Assembly: GCF_905147365.1 (NCBI RefSeq)
Contig: NC_056407.1
Span: 18,149,980 to 18,213,979 of the forward strand
Direction: 5' to 3'
From: Aricia agestis
Lineage: Eukaryota > Arthropoda > Insecta > Lepidoptera > Lycaenidae
Length of the DNA: 64,000 nt
Below the pieces are notes generated by a model. The model was not told the origin of the DNA and searched no databases. It saw only the letters and a list, made by a program, of their open reading frames with translations. Shown in pieces: positions 36,901 through 49,059 of this stretch. The position numbers were made by a program, and so were the translations under genes. The first letter of the stretch is position 1. Every line of letters starts with the position of its first letter.

Positions 36901-39900
36901 TTAAGAACGGAAAGCATATGCTACTATGCAAATTACATTCATCATCATCATCATCACTGTCATAATATTATACCATGCATCGTCCCATGATTATGAGCCT
37001 TTTCATAGTCTTTTAGATCGAGGCTCGAGTTTGTCAAGCGATGATTTAAAAAAATCTATACTTAATATTATAAACCTGAAGAGTATATTTGCTTGAATGC
37101 GCTAATTTCAGGAACTACAGGTCCGATTTAAAAACTTATTTCAGTGTTAGATATCTCATTTATCGAGTAAGGCTATAGGCTATATTATATTATCACGCTA
37201 AGACTAATACGACCGAAGAAACTCAGGAAAATGTGGTAAAAACGGGGAAAATATTAGAAGGGGTTTATCTCACGAACTACTGGAGCAATTTTTATAGCAA
37301 TATTTGGCACTTATATAGAGTAGACCACGTGAAAAGAGTATTTATAGCTATTTTTATTCGAAAATGTACGGTTTCTGTGAAATTCCTAATTTACGCGGGC
37401 GACGCCGCGCGGGACATCTAGTAAACTATAAAGTAATCAAAAGACTCACAAGCATGGTGAAGTCGTATCCCCAGGGTAGGAACATGACGCCGGTGTTGTA
37501 CTTCTCCCAGTGCGGCAGGTAGAAGTTCAGGAATATGTTCCATATCACGAAAAAGTAGCGGAGCGGACTTAGCTCATCTCTGAAATAGATAGTGTTCATT
37601 TTAATAATTAGGGTTCCGTACCCAAAGGGTAAAAACGGGACCCTATTACTGAGACTTCGATATCTGTCCGTCTGTCTGCCTCCAGGCTGTAACTGAAATT
37701 TTCACGGATTGTGGATTTCTGGTGCCGCTATAACAACAAATACTAAAAACGAAATAAAGTTAATACTTAAGGGGGCCTCCCATACAAAAAACGTTATTTT
37801 TTTGCCTTTCTGGTTCGTAATCCATAATGGCAACATGTAGACACTTGAAATTTTCACAAAATCCTCAATAATATGTGTACTTTAATTAAAATGTATTTAA
37901 TAATAATATTAAAATAAATTAAAAAATGAGGAGGGCTCCCATACAAAAACACAATTTTTTCCCTACTTTCCTTCTATATCGGTACGGAACCTTTCGTGTG
38001 CGAGTCCGACTCGCACTTGACCGATTTTTTTATTATATTACATATCATTACACCTTATTGTATAAAATAATTTTATATTGGTGACATTTACAGCCTTCTA
38101 GAAAATCACGTATCTAATTTTGTTTTCACAGGAAAAGGGACGTTTGTGTTACGGCCGCTACAGCCTATATGCCGGCACCGTATTCTTGGGAAAACAGCAT
38201 AATATATATTATATAGGATCCCAAGGTTTCTAATAAAAGGATGCGCTAGTTGATATGATTTTGGAGTACCATAATAAATTATTATATATGTCTCGTCCGA
38301 GGCAACTGGCGAGTTGGCTGAGGATTTGCTTCCTCCATTAATACCCATTCAATGAATGCTCAGTTTTTACCTGCCGAATATGGAGTAGAGGCAGGTGGGT
38401 ATGAGCACGGCGGAGTAGGAGTCGAGGCCGTGGTCGAACAGCTCGCCCAGCGGCCCGCTCGCGCCCGTACGCCGCGCCTGCTTGCCGTCGATGCCGTCTG
38501 GAATAAAACATGTAATGTGGTAACTGCTAACTAAATGAGCATTTCTCAAAAAAAAAAGTACTTTCTATATAAATCTTTGTCCCACATTTTAAAATATGTT
38601 TTTCTATAAATAACATATGAAAGTCCACGTGTGTATAGTAGTGGACAGGGCTGAAAAAATTGAGTTACGTTACAACGTAACTCAATTTTTTTTTCAAAGA
38701 TTTCAAATGCATTTTTCTCCAAAACCGGGTTGCGTACAAATATTTAGTACTGCTTTTTGGATACACCTTAACTCAAGAATTATCTCATTTAATTATTATC
38801 ACTTAGGCTTCTTACAGACGAACGGCACGCGTCGACGGCACGTATCGGCGGCAGTCGACGGCGGCCGTTGACAGTTTATGACGCTTGCGGGGGCCTACCA
38901 CGACCATTCCTAAAATTATCATGTTTCCAGAACACTTTGTTGTAGGATTACAATAACATTACCGTACTTACTTTTTAAATAATAATTTTACTATAAAAAA
39001 TGCAAAACATTAAATCCGCTGTGAAATATCAATTTTTTTAAGATCGCTAGCTTGATGTTAAATTAATATTGCTTATCTGTTAAACGGTGTCGCTTAGTAG
39101 AGATGGTGGTAGGCCCCCAGTTGTGACGTACCGCCTAAAGGGAAGCGTCCACAGGTCGGTATCGTACGCAACGGACGTTTCGCATCAAACGGATAATTTT
39201 TTCACAGTACGTCCGCTGAATCGGCAGCGTACGGATTACCGACTAGCTTAGTAAATGAATGCTCTAAAGGGGGGTGTGGATGGAAAAGTCGAAACCAAAA
39301 ATTTTGACTTAGAAACTTTGTTTGGACTAATTTGAAGATAAACATACTGGCTAGTCGGTAATCCGTACGCTGCCGATACAGTGAATGTACTGTAACAAAT
39401 TATCTGTTTGATGCGAGACGTCCGTTGCGTAAGATACCGACCTGTAGATGCTTACCTTTAGGCGGTACGTACGTAGTTTTACGTCACAACTGCAGGCGTG
39501 ATAAACTGTCGACGGCTGCCGTCGACTGCCGTCGACACGTGTCGTCATCTGCCGTCGACGCGTGCCGCCGACACGTGCCGTTCGTCTGTAAGCGCTCTTA
39601 GTTTTGTTACATCCTGTTTAGGGTATCCAATTATCCATACACACCCTTGAGTATCATTTTCACGTAGTTTCGTTACAGCCTGTATACAGCGCAAGAATTC
39701 GTTTTAAAATATAGTGCCGTCTTCAAAATATATCCGTGTGATATATTACATTGATATTTATTACGAGTTACGAGTTACGACACACGCCGTAAAGTATCGA
39801 TAATAATTATCTATCATACGAGAAATAAGGATGCTGTATTAGGAGACCGACGCGACGTAAACAATGATAACAAAGGGCATCTAAGAATAAAAAGTTCATC

Positions 39901-42900
39901 TGTTGTATGCTATGTAATGTATATAACGAACACTTTGTATTCATAATATAAATATAGTACACGCGAGTATATTTTTTTTATACTTTATATATATTTTAGC
40001 TTACTATACATGTATACTTTTAAAATAGATTGTTTATATAAAGGTATACTATAGCTATAAAGCTCATAAAGCCTAGTAGCACATGTCAGTCTGATTTTTG
40101 AGAACTGATTTTGAAAATAGTGAGTGACTACATTGATCCTTATGCTGTATGTTCGGCAGGGCCGGATTTATATTTTTAGGGTTCCGTACCCAAAGGGTAA
40201 AAACGGGACCCTATTACTGGGACTTCGATGTCTGTCCGTCTGTCTCCAGGCCGTAACTCAAGAACGGTAATAGCTAAAGAGTTGAAATTTTCACAGATTA
40301 TGTATTTCTGTTGCTGCTATAACAACAAATACTAAAAACAAAATAAATTAAATATATATGGGGACCCATACAACAAATGTGATTTTTCAAATATATATTT
40401 CTCTGTATCAATGATGACAACAGGTAGGCACTTGAAATGTACACAAAATACTAAGCTGTATTTATACTTTAATTAATAATAAAATTTAAATAAAATAAAT
40501 AATTAAGGGGGCTCCCATACAAAAAACACAATTTTTTACTATTTTTGCTCTAGAATGGTACAGAGCCCTTCGTGCGCGAGTCCAACTAGCACTTGGCCGA
40601 TTATTTATGAGTATAGGCCACTTTAGTTTTGCCGCCCCTATGTACAAACTCTGCCGCCATCCTAGGCCTCTGCCTCCCCCTAGGACGCCATAGGACGCTG
40701 CCGATCATAGGCCATGTCCTTTACTGCCTATATCCATACTAATATTATAAATGCAAAAGTATCTCTGTCTGTCTGTCTTGCTTTCACGCCAAAACTACTC
40801 AACCGATTGCAATGAAACTTTGTATACAGTTATTCTAGAGTCTGAGAAAGGACATAGGCTACATTTTGATGTGGGAAAATATCTTATTTTCATGAAAATT
40901 TCGATGAAAATGAATTCGCATTGCGCGTGGCCAGCGCTCATCCCGGGGGTCCTGGGTTCGAGTCCCGCAGGCGGAACAAAAAGTTTTCAATGTTCCTGGG
41001 TCTTGGATGTGTATTAAAATAAAATTTCAAAAATCTTAAACATATTTTATGTATAATATTATAAAAAATCCAGAAATATATCGATGGAATGAACATTTTA
41101 GTTCTAATACGATTCAGCAGATGGCGTTTTATTTTTTACTTTATTGTAACACTAGCTGTTGCCCGCGACTTCGTCCGCGTGGACTTTAGTTTATAGCGCG
41201 CGGTGTCAACAAAATGTGTGTCAAATTTAAAAACTTTTTAAAACCCTGGTAAGTGGTACCCCTCTTAGGGCCGCGCTACACCAGAATGGCAGCGCTGAAG
41301 GTGCTCGCCTCGCCGCTGCCATTCCGGTGTAGCGCGGCCCTTAATTAATCAAAATACCCAAAAACAGCTGTGCAGTGTGCACATAATCTATACTAATAGT
41401 ATAAATGCGAAGGTATCTCTGTCTGTCTGTCTGTCAATCTCGCTTTCACGCCAAACGCCAAAAGTATCTTCTCTGTCTGTCTGTCTGTCTGTCAGTCTCG
41501 CTTTCACGCCAAACGCCAAAACTACCGAACCGATTGTAATGAAATTTTGTATACAGATAGTCTAAAGCCTGAGAAAGGACATAGGCTACTTTTTTACTGG
41601 AAAAAAGGGTTGTAAGGGGGTGAAAATGCGTAAATTTGTTCAAATTAAGTTAGTTCCAACAATTCATAATAGATGGCGCCGTGCGTCTTCTACATCGCAC
41701 TGACGCTTGCTCAAAAGTCTTTCTATAAGACGTGGTATCATCTTACATTTAAGTTTCGATTTTTTTCGATTGTTATATCTATTCTACGGTATTAAATAAC
41801 TCAGTACTTTATCTGTGCAGTGACGTAACCTTAAATCTATCAATGATAAATAGTTTATGGGTAAAGTTGTGTAATTGGAGGGCTAAATAAGCTTTAAAAT
41901 TTGGCATAAAATATAAAGTTTAATATAAAAAAATGAAATACTTATTGTGTGCACACTGCACAGCTGTATTGATTTAAGGGGTACCAGGGTTTTTTTTACA
42001 CCAATTTTGTTGACATCGCGCGCTATAAACTGAAGTCCACGCGGACGAAGTCGCGGGCAACAGCTAGTTGTACATAAATGCGATCGATAGCCCGGTGTAC
42101 AATTTTTGAGCTCTATTGAAAAGTAACACGATCGATCGCTACTTCGATGGACTGGGTTCTGATTCTCGCATCTCGAATCCCGATTAACCGCAAGTCGTCT
42201 CCTTCGCCCGCACCAATTATGTTGGGCGCGAGTGACATAGATTTGATCGATACGAGGTATGAAAATCGATCCCCTGTTGGATACACTGGATCGCATTTCG
42301 TATTAGGGTGTCTAATGCAGGTTTCAGTAGAGACTCGGTTCTGATTACTCGAGATCGTATGTCGGTAATGATCTTAGCATGCAATACGCTATTAGGGTCC
42401 CGTAAAAGGAAAAACGAGACACTATAAGGCCTTACCGTTTTATATTAGTTAAAACTTTCAGAGATAATTCTTTTAGTTATTAAAACTAGCTGTATGACCG
42501 AGCTTTGCTCGGTATTCAATAAAACACGAATAAAATGACATTTTATAAAAATGATTCCTAGCTAGATCGATTTATCGCCCCCGAAACTAAATTTCATGAA
42601 AATCGTTGGAGCCGATTCCAGGATTCCAATTATATGTATACAAGAATTGCTCGTTTTAAAAAGATGTAAGATAAGGGGGCAAAATAAAGGCATTTTTAAA
42701 GCTTTTGTGAGTCTTGTGGCTTTAAGAATAGACCGTAAAGGCCGCGTCCTAGGCTAGGCAGCGTCTACTAAAGGAGCATACACTCATAAAATATATCAAT
42801 CTGGCACTGCTTGTGGCAAATTTAAACAAACAATAAATTATTCTGAGAAAGGATACAAACATTTTATAGAACTTATCCATATAGAAAAAGTAAAAACTAA

Positions 42901-44453
42901 ACTTACTAGTTTTTTTGCTTGATAATGTCACGAAAGTTCGCGGAATCTTTGGCGACTCGCACTTATCCGGTATTTTCGACGACAATAATGATTATACAAT
43001 AGAACAATAAGGATTGTATATTGTAATTCGTTCTTGGACTTTAGTTTTTTGTACAAAGGTTATTTTTTTCATTAATTGGCAATTAACATTAATTACAACT
43101 GTCTTAGTTAAGTTATCCTTTTCTTGCCACATATTTTCTCATTAATGTTAATTATAATTTTTTGGGCCCTAATATAAATCCCTGTATGAAAACAAAAATG
43201 ACAACAATAAACATGGATACTAAATTATATTATAATACCTAGTCACTACATACAGGAATAACCATTCTGAAAATAAATTTAATTATAAAATTACTGTAAA
43301 ATGTACCATGGCAGAAAGGTGACTTGTGATACTTACAATGGTGAGAAAGCTGTTAGATAAACTTTGTACTAGTATCCTATTTAGTTTGGAAATCAATTAG
43401 AGTTTTGTCCCATTGCTGATTATTTTTCACAACAAATAGTTAGGAATAAAACACAAAAAATGTAAAGCACCATGCTCACCTAGTGTGTAAGCCACGAAGA
43501 GGTTAACTGCGCTCACCGCCCACACCCAACTCGGGATTTGGTCTTTGGTAGCATTCTCTTTTGTTAGAGCGTAAAATCCATAGTCATAGTAGGAGAAGAG
43601 CAAAAAGTTAAGGACGGTCAGTAAGAAGCCAGTGAATGTTAGCAGGTTTGGTGCAATCCACATTGGACAAAACTGTAAATACATTATTGTTATGTACACA
43701 AAAATTATCATTAACATTACTGATTCACCAAAAATATAATATGAAATGTGGTAAAACTTTAATTATTATTGTTTCATTTCTTATATTTTTGGTAAATATT
43801 ACAAGGAACACAATTAAAATGTGTATATTGTTGGGTAAAGATGTTGTGTACAATTTTGGGCCTCATTGCCTAGATAAATTGAGGAAAAAAGCTGCATACC
43901 ATGTGTGTGCAACGATAAAAGCACATACAGTACAGTCACAAACATTGATCTTTATATTTTCTAAACAATGTAACTAAATGCACAGATAAGTATATTTTAT
44001 GTCACACATTAGAAACTTTGTAGACACAGTTACATTTTACAAAACTGAAAAGTGTTAAAAGCATGATAATGATAAAATTAATTCATACTTAGTTTTTTCA
44101 TGACAAGTTTATCTATAAATACTTATAATATTTGTGACAGTTCTGTTTTTCTCAATTTTATTCTAATTAATATAAAACATGTTAGTCTGTAATTATTGTG
44201 CTAAAATGTTTATGAGCAAATAAAAATAATTACCTGCACACACCAATTCCAAAACGGATGCATAACGTAATTACTAAGAATACTCGTATCTATTGAATTA
44301 TACTGAAAAGAAGAATCATGTTATAATATTTTGACCTGCATACACTTTTATTTTAATTTTAATTCACAAAATAAGTATATTCCGGTACGTAGGTACCTTG
44401 TATTTTGAAAATCCTTCTAATTGTTCCTGTGACAATATACGGTTGCGAGCCAT
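30997..44453 (-). CDS. EPT1: Ethanolaminephosphotransferase 1 (SELENOI orthologue without Sec), 383 aa
   Basis: Transfers phosphoethanolamine from CDP-ethanolamine to diacylglycerol, the last step of the Kennedy pathway to phosphatidylethanolamine; a multi-pass ER/Golgi membrane enzyme. Nine minus-strand exons: 44453-44397, 44302-44234, 43672-43480, 38497-38371, 37579-37450, 34155-33998, 32874-32694, 31983-31807, 31056-30997, all in phase. The N-terminus (SQEQLEGFSKYKYNSIDT, then YVMHPFWNW) matches the family. The CDP-alcohol phosphotransferase motif DG-x2-AR-x8-G-x3-D-x3-D is intact at D110, G111, A114, R115, G124, D128 and D132. HWEKYNTGVMFLPWGYD and several hydrophobic helices follow. The last exon reads VQEMCEHFKISCFRIKPKV then TAA: the frame closes just before the position where vertebrate SELENOI has a UGA-coded Sec. 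Introns are large (up to 4.9 kb) and packed with repeats. The exon 3-4 junction (VAYTL / DGIDGKQARR) splits the first motif. Confidence 0.95.
31142..31290. repeat. Foldback in the last EPT1 intron
   Basis: GTAGACAAGTGGCAAAGCGC..GCTAGCGCTACAAAATGTAT pairs with its complement. The 31291-31700 remainder shows a GGCCTCGTGGTCC/GGACCACGAGG-like pair and no exon. Confidence 0.65.
32110..32554. repeat. GGTTCCGTAC interspersed repeat, EPT1 intron
   Basis: ACCCAAAGGGTAAAAACTTG, CTGTCTGTCCGTCTGTC and the closing CGAGTCCGACTCGCACTTGG are all present. Reverse orientation to 29932-30434. Confidence 0.7.
33309..33962. mobile_element. GC-rich inverted-end element in an EPT1 intron
   Basis: CTAAGAACTCACGG at the left pairs with CCGTGAGTTCTTAG at the right. 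The interior is GC-rich (CGCCCGCCGCTTTTGCGG) with an inner ACTTTTGTATGGG palindrome at 33473-33529. No duplication was confirmed. Confidence 0.55.
34192..34356. repeat. Foldback MITE, AAAGCTATAGTATTT ends
   Basis: TCGATACTCGATACCGACTA and TAGTCGGTATCGACTCAATC flank a centre with TTTAGTATGGC in both orientations. It lies 36 bp upstream (minus-strand sense) of EPT1 exon 6. Confidence 0.65.
34462..34810. repeat. GATTCGACCAAACT inverted-end element
   Basis: CCCGATTCGACCAAACTTGA at the left mirrors CAGTTTGGCCGAATCCGCCC at the right, with CGAGTATAACT/AGTTATACTCG inside. EPT1 intron. Confidence 0.5.
34811..36369. other. EPT1 intron interior
   Basis: No exon seen. It holds an inverted-end GTGGCGGCC/GGCCGCCAC unit (about 36165-36315) inside GATTCACAAT..ATTGTGAATC (36072-36338), a repeat fragment with GTACTTTCATGATGCGAACA (35838), and AT-rich sequence. 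Confidence 0.4.
36370..37421 (+). mobile_element. Composite Helitron-like element, 1.05 kb
   Basis: TCCTACTAATATTATAAAGG after A at the start and GACATCTAG before T at the end, with the CGCG-GGCGACG-CCGCG hairpin. It consists of a Helitron head, an ACCGACTTTCAAAATGGGGG segment (36547 on), then a second head (TCTATACTTAATATTATAAA near 37058). The segment from about 36526 to the end is also found at 56330-57127. Confidence 0.65.
37608..38030. repeat. GGTTCCGTAC interspersed repeat, EPT1 intron
   Basis: GGGTTCCGTACCCAAAGGGT start and GAGTCCGACTCGCACTTGAC end. Same orientation as 32110-32554. Confidence 0.7.
38808..39602. repeat. 790-bp foldback with GTCGACGG-rich arms and a nested second foldback
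   Basis: Outer arms CTTACAGACGAACGGCACGC..GTCGACGGC are mirrored at 39490-39600. An inner pair (ACGTACCGCCTAAAG..GGTCGGTATC and complement, 39125-39480) includes ATCCGTACGCTGCCGAT. EPT1 intron. Confidence 0.65.
39603..40177. other. EPT1 intron, AT-rich
   Basis: No exon or repeat recognised beyond short AT-rich tracts. Confidence 0.35.
40178..40605. repeat. GGTTCCGTAC interspersed repeat, EPT1 intron
   Basis: GGGTTCCGTACCCAAAGGGT start, AACAACAAATACTAAAAACA core, CGAGTCCAACTAGCACTTGG end. Confidence 0.7.
40605..40735. repeat. AGGCCACTTTAGTTTTGCCG repeat, copy 2 (EPT1 intron)
   Basis: About 130 bp alignable with 20540-20680. Function unknown. Confidence 0.6.
40920..41090 (+). mobile_element. 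Third, diverged copy of the same SINE family
   Basis: GCGTGGCCAGCGCTC, box B GGGTTCGAGTCCCGC and GGAACAAAAAGTTTTCAATG match the SINEs at 57.6-58.3 kb. Box A has been lost: the copy joins a Helitron-like sequence (40736 on) directly. It lies in an EPT1 intron. Confidence 0.6.
41153..42067. repeat. Inverted pair of ACTAGCTGTTGCCCGCGACT elements
   Basis: About 110 bp at 41153-41275 is repeated as its complement at 41975-42067. Between them lie a small palindrome (GGGCCGCGCTACACCAGAAT and complement, 41269-41342) and another CTGTCTGTCTGTC-containing Helitron-like piece (41389-41600). The arrangement is in an EPT1 intron. Confidence 0.6.
42068..43479. other. EPT1 intron with a CTAGCTGTATGACCGAGC fragment
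   Basis: CGAGCTTTGCTCGGTATTCA (42500) and ATTTCATGAAAATCGTTGGA (42592) match, in reverse, 53880-53990. Inverted GATCGATAG/ATCGATC motifs occur near 42080-42140. No exon is visible. Confidence 0.4.
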
Positions 44454-45655
44454 TATGACTACGGTATAATATTTTCACTAATATAATATTTGCAGCCAAT
44501 TAATGTCGAAATTTTACAAACTTGGCTATATTAATTTTAATAAAAATATCGCAAATTAACACAAGTATCCACAGCAACTTACGATTTGCAACTGTCATAA
44601 GTCATTTACTGTCAATGTCAAATGTGTCATGTGAAATGTCAGGTCCACAGTCCAATGGGCACCGGCAAAAGCCGGGAATGTGAAAGAGTGATGTTGGTTT
44701 TTGTATTATTTTCCTAAAAATCATTTATCAGGGTTTTTAATGTGTAATATTGGTAGGATATTAACCATTAGATATTCGTTATCGTGCACAAGCGTAGGAA
44801 AGTGATATGATAAACAGAAAGGTGCTCATTTGTGTTCTCTCCAAAACTCCATCGAAAGTTTCAGTAAAGCTTCTACCACTTTACTGAATCAATCGACTTG
44901 ACTTCTTGACTGTATTGACTTTATACTTAAACTTTAGACCTGACTGACCTGGCTTTATTTGAGGCTTTATATTATTTTATATTTTAATACGTGTTTTAAT
45001 GAAAACTACATATTGTTAAATGCGTGCGAGTTCGAATGGGGGCGGGGCGACGAATCGTTGCAGTCGGGTGAGTTGGGCTGCGGACCAATACGACTTTTTT
45101 GGGTAAGGTTAGATGGCTAAGGCCTTAGCCATCGTGGTTATTTTTTTGGAAACCACTCAGAAGTAGGAGACCCGCTTAGCGGTCATTTTTTTTGTTTTAA
45201 TGTGTGCTCATTATACTCTGCTTATTAGTGTATTTTTCAAAGTGGTTTTTTGTATTCGAAACACTTCATTTAAGATAAAATGCCGCTCAGTATAAAAATT
45301 ACATTTGCCAAATATTAAAAAAAATGGAGGACGTAACGTGGACACTCAAACAGATATGAGGTCGCTCAAAAATTATAAAGCTGCTCATTTTGTATTTTAA
45401 GTAACTCAAATAAATAATTTCTAAGTAGCTTTTCTGTTAATTTCTCGTCACTCACTCTCAGTCGCTCAAAAAGTAATTCTGTAACCCAAATTTAGTAATT
45501 TTGACACCTAAAACTGTAATTTACAGTCACTCGATAAAATACTACCCATTGACAATTAACAACCAAAATCATAAAGTTTATATACCTATTATGGAGGGTA
45601 GATGGAGGAGAACTATCTAAAGATAAAGTATTATTACAGTATAGATGTAGTCTTA
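44454..45655. other. Upstream region of EPT1
   Basis: Should contain the EPT1 promoter. No gene or confident motif. AAGGCCTTAGCCAT and CTAAGGCCTTAGCCATC form a small palindrome near 45118-45136. Confidence 0.35.
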
Positions 45656-45728
45656 CGGCCATTCCCAATATTTGATCTATCTCTGGTTTTGCCTTACTAG
45701 AGATAGGAATAGCTCACATTAGACATTA

Positions 45729-46995
45729 TGCCGGCTCTTGATATAGGCGAACGCGTTGGCCAACGCGTCTGCAGACGCGTTGGCCCAATGTGTAGAACGG
45801 GCGTTCGCGCGTTGGCCGTAGGTATTTAGACGTTGGCCGACGCATCTGCGAGCTTGCCGCGCGGGTCGGAAATGTCGGCAAAAGATCAAAGGACATTTGT
45901 CGCAAGCTTCGCGCTCCATCCACACATAGGCCGCGCGATCAGTTTGCCCGGAGTTATAATTATTATAATATGTAATAATTTTTGTATGTATTAATTTAAT
46001 AAATAATAAGTAGGTAATAAAATAATTACTTATATTATTTTGATATTATAAAATATTATGTAAAAGTGAGTTTATTTCTTTGTTTGTTACGTTTTCTCGC
46101 CTTTTATTTATTTATTTCCAGAATACTCTTTAAAAACTTTTTCTTGTCCACATTTACAAAGTAATTATAAGCTGTGAATAAATAAACAGCTGCAGCTGTT
46201 AGCGACTAAACATCCATTTTGAATCCGTCCGCACATTGGCGCGATCCAAAGCATACTGAACGACCTTCCTATGTGTGGATTACTCACAAACGCCGTTGCA
46301 AGCGCACTGCCAACGCGTCTGCAGACGCGTTGGCCAACGCATTCGCCTTATGCCGGCTCTTGATATAGGCGAACGCGTTGGCCAACGCGTCTGCAGACGC
46401 GTTGGCAGTGCGCTTGCAACGGCGTTTGTGAGTAATCCACACATAGGAAGGTCGTTCAGTATGCTTTGGATCGCGCCAATGTGCGGACGGATTCAAAATG
46501 GATGTTTAGTCGCTAACAGCTGCAGCTGTTTATTTATTCACAGCTTATAATTACTTTGTAAATGTGGACAAGAAAAAGTTTTTAAAGAGTATTCTGGAAA
46601 TAAATAAATAAAAGGCGAGAAAACGTAACAAACAAAGAAATAAACTCACTTTTACATAATATTTTATAATATTAAAATAATATAAGTAATTATTTTATTA
46701 CCTACTTATTATTTATTAAATTATTACATACAAAAATTATTACATATTATAATAATTATCATAATTATAACTCCGGGCAAACTGATCGCGCGGCCTATGT
46801 GTGGATGGAGCGCGAAGCTTGCGACAAATGTCCTTTGATCTTTTGCCGACATTTCCGACCCGCGCGGCAAGCTCGCAGATGCGTCGGCCAACGTCTAAAT
46901 ACCTACGGCCAACGCGCGAACGCCCGTTCTACACATTGGGCCAACGCGTCTGCAGACGCGTTGGCCAACGCGTTCGCCTATATCAAGAGCCGGCA
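45729..46995. repeat. 1.27-kb near-perfect palindrome made of two inverted copies of one element
   Basis: Arm 1 (45729-46347) and arm 2 (46351-46995) are reverse complements over about 600 bp. Each begins or ends with TGCCGGCTCTTGATATAGGC next to TTA, and carries GCGTTGGCCAACGCGTCTGC sub-palindromes. TTA occurs at 45726-45728, 46348-46350 and 46996-46998. Arm 1 has lost its inner terminal repeat. A further TIR fragment follows at about 47001-47018. It reads as a head-to-head dimer of a Harbinger-type non-autonomous element. Confidence 0.85.
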
Positions 46996-47018
46996 TTAGA
47001 TATCAAGAGCCGGCATAA

Positions 47019-48669
47019 GAGACATAATATATTTTATGTCAATGGGGAAGGCCGGTCGAAACTTTTAGTAGATGCCGCCACCATAGCTTTTACCTGTCAA
47101 TGAGTGTGTCAAACAACAACAACAACAATTTTATTTAGTAGTTTTGCTTAATTTCGTTACTAATTATATTAAAATCATTATGTATTCGTCTTGGCGTGTA
47201 AGTGAGCTACAAGCTGAGCAAATGAAAAGAGGCGCATCGGCCATCGCTTAACAGAAGACGGGGAGAATTAGTTGAGAGGTATAACCTCAAAATATTTGAT
47301 TTGCATATTTTTTCAATAAAATTAGGTACTTATAGCCAAAAAAATGGAAAATATGTGTACCTTTTTACAATTATTTTTAAGTTACGTAACAATATTAAGT
47401 AAATATTCAATTTGGAGCTTAAATTATAACTTCTGTTGTTGTTATTTATTCTTATCTTTTTCATCTTGTAGATTGGAACTTTACGACCGGAATTTCAGTT
47501 TTGGAAGTCCAGATAATCAGTCCGAGCGATTGAGTCCGATGACGATGTGATGGAAGTTCCTGATGTTAGGACATATCGGGACATAAATGCTAGTTCATTG
47601 TTACCTCATTTAACCCAAACTCACATACGACAGTAATTTTTCTTGTAAGTATACATAACCCATGTACATAAGTACAAATATTTTTATTACAATTCAATCA
47701 AATATAATATAATACTATTTTTTAGCGATGACAAGAAAATAAGTGAAGCTTAGGCATTGTATAAGTCCCGATACACTTGTTTTGGTTAGAGGATTTGGAT
47801 TTTGATTCAAATATGGGAGAAAATACCTTTATTAAAGGATATTGCAACAAAACTATGAAGCAACTGCAACATGAAGTAAAATTAAAGCTAACCAAAAGTG
47901 GAATACCACAGGAATCTAACTGTAAACAAGTTTTGTTTCTACTAACTATACACATTTAGTTTTGTTATTAGTTTAGTCACAAATCACCAAGTTTAGTTAT
48001 ATTACTTATTAGAAACAAGAACTTATTAATATTTAGCTATATCTGTATTTATTTATGTAAATTATAAAGCATTAATGCGATGAAACTGGATTAAAGCATT
48101 GTTATTATATAAGATCATATTTAAATAAAAAAATACATTGATTTTTTACTTTTTATTATCAACAATACATTCCCTAAAATTACATATCATAAAACAAATA
48201 AAAAATATTTCTGATGCTGCACATAAAAAGAGTTTAATGGTGTTTGTAAAGTTTTGTATGTTTTTGTTCGTGCGCCGATTGAAACAAAGAAAACAACGCG
48301 CTCTGAAAAGAACGCACGCCGTCTTTGTATACGTTTGTTATAGAAGTTGAAACACAGAAGAAAATCGCTCTGCAAAGAACGTACGTTCGCAATGATGAGA
48401 GAAACTGTCCGTGTAATAATACCGGACATGAACCGGCCTTAAAAAAGGCATTTTTGTAATAAGAATTCTTCGCAACACAACACTACGCGTCTTCACATCG
48501 AGGCTACGTCGAGCGAGGGATCTTCGCAGCGTGGCTACGGTCTTCATGGCGTTTGCAGAGTTTCATAACATCTTCACAAAATGGCGGCACTACTATTATT
48601 ACCGGCGCAGCGACAAGCAGCAGCGAGGCGACGTCGGAATGGCGCGCGCGGGCGTACTGAATTCGCGGT
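47019..48669. other. Unassigned interior of the 45.7-52.6 kb element
   Basis: AT-rich DNA with short ORFs only. 47777-47959 (+) encodes a 60-aa polypeptide (FWLEDLDFDSNMGENTFIKG...) that I do not recognise. 47474-47550 (+) follows a plausible acceptor (CTTGTAG) and reads LELYDRNFSFGSPDN. An AATAAA-containing string lies near 48124. It could be remains of a transposase accessory gene or captured host sequence. No function is assigned. Confidence 0.3.
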
Positions 48670-49059
48670 GGTCGCTATGTCTTCTCACACCTGGCCCTGG
48701 ATGGTGGGCCTGGGTGGGGGAACATGCCCAGGGGCTAAGCCCCTCTACATGTGGTGTTCCTATTTAGGGCACCTGGTACGGGTACCACGGTGCATGTGTT
48801 AAACTATTTTTAAGGGATAAATCCCCGCGAATATCGCAGGGCAAACCCGGGGGCCTGGAATGGCCAGGGGGGGTAGTATGGCCTGGGGCCGAACTCGACC
48901 GGGACAGGTAAGGTCCCGGCGACGCACGCGGGTCCCCGCCCTGGGGCGGAGATAGCGTGTGTGGGACCACTCCCACGCGCGCCGTCTTTCCTCCACACTG
49001 AGGGCCGGACCGAGTTGGGAAAAGTAGAGATGGGGGGTAGAGTTCCCTGAGCCCTGGCT

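Noticed and set aside
45719..47103. Several 65-100 aa ORFs rich in RVGQR/ANASADAL
   Set aside because: They are translations of the palindromic element's GCGTTGGCCAACGCGTC repeats, appear identically in both arms and in several frames, and have no protein-like features.
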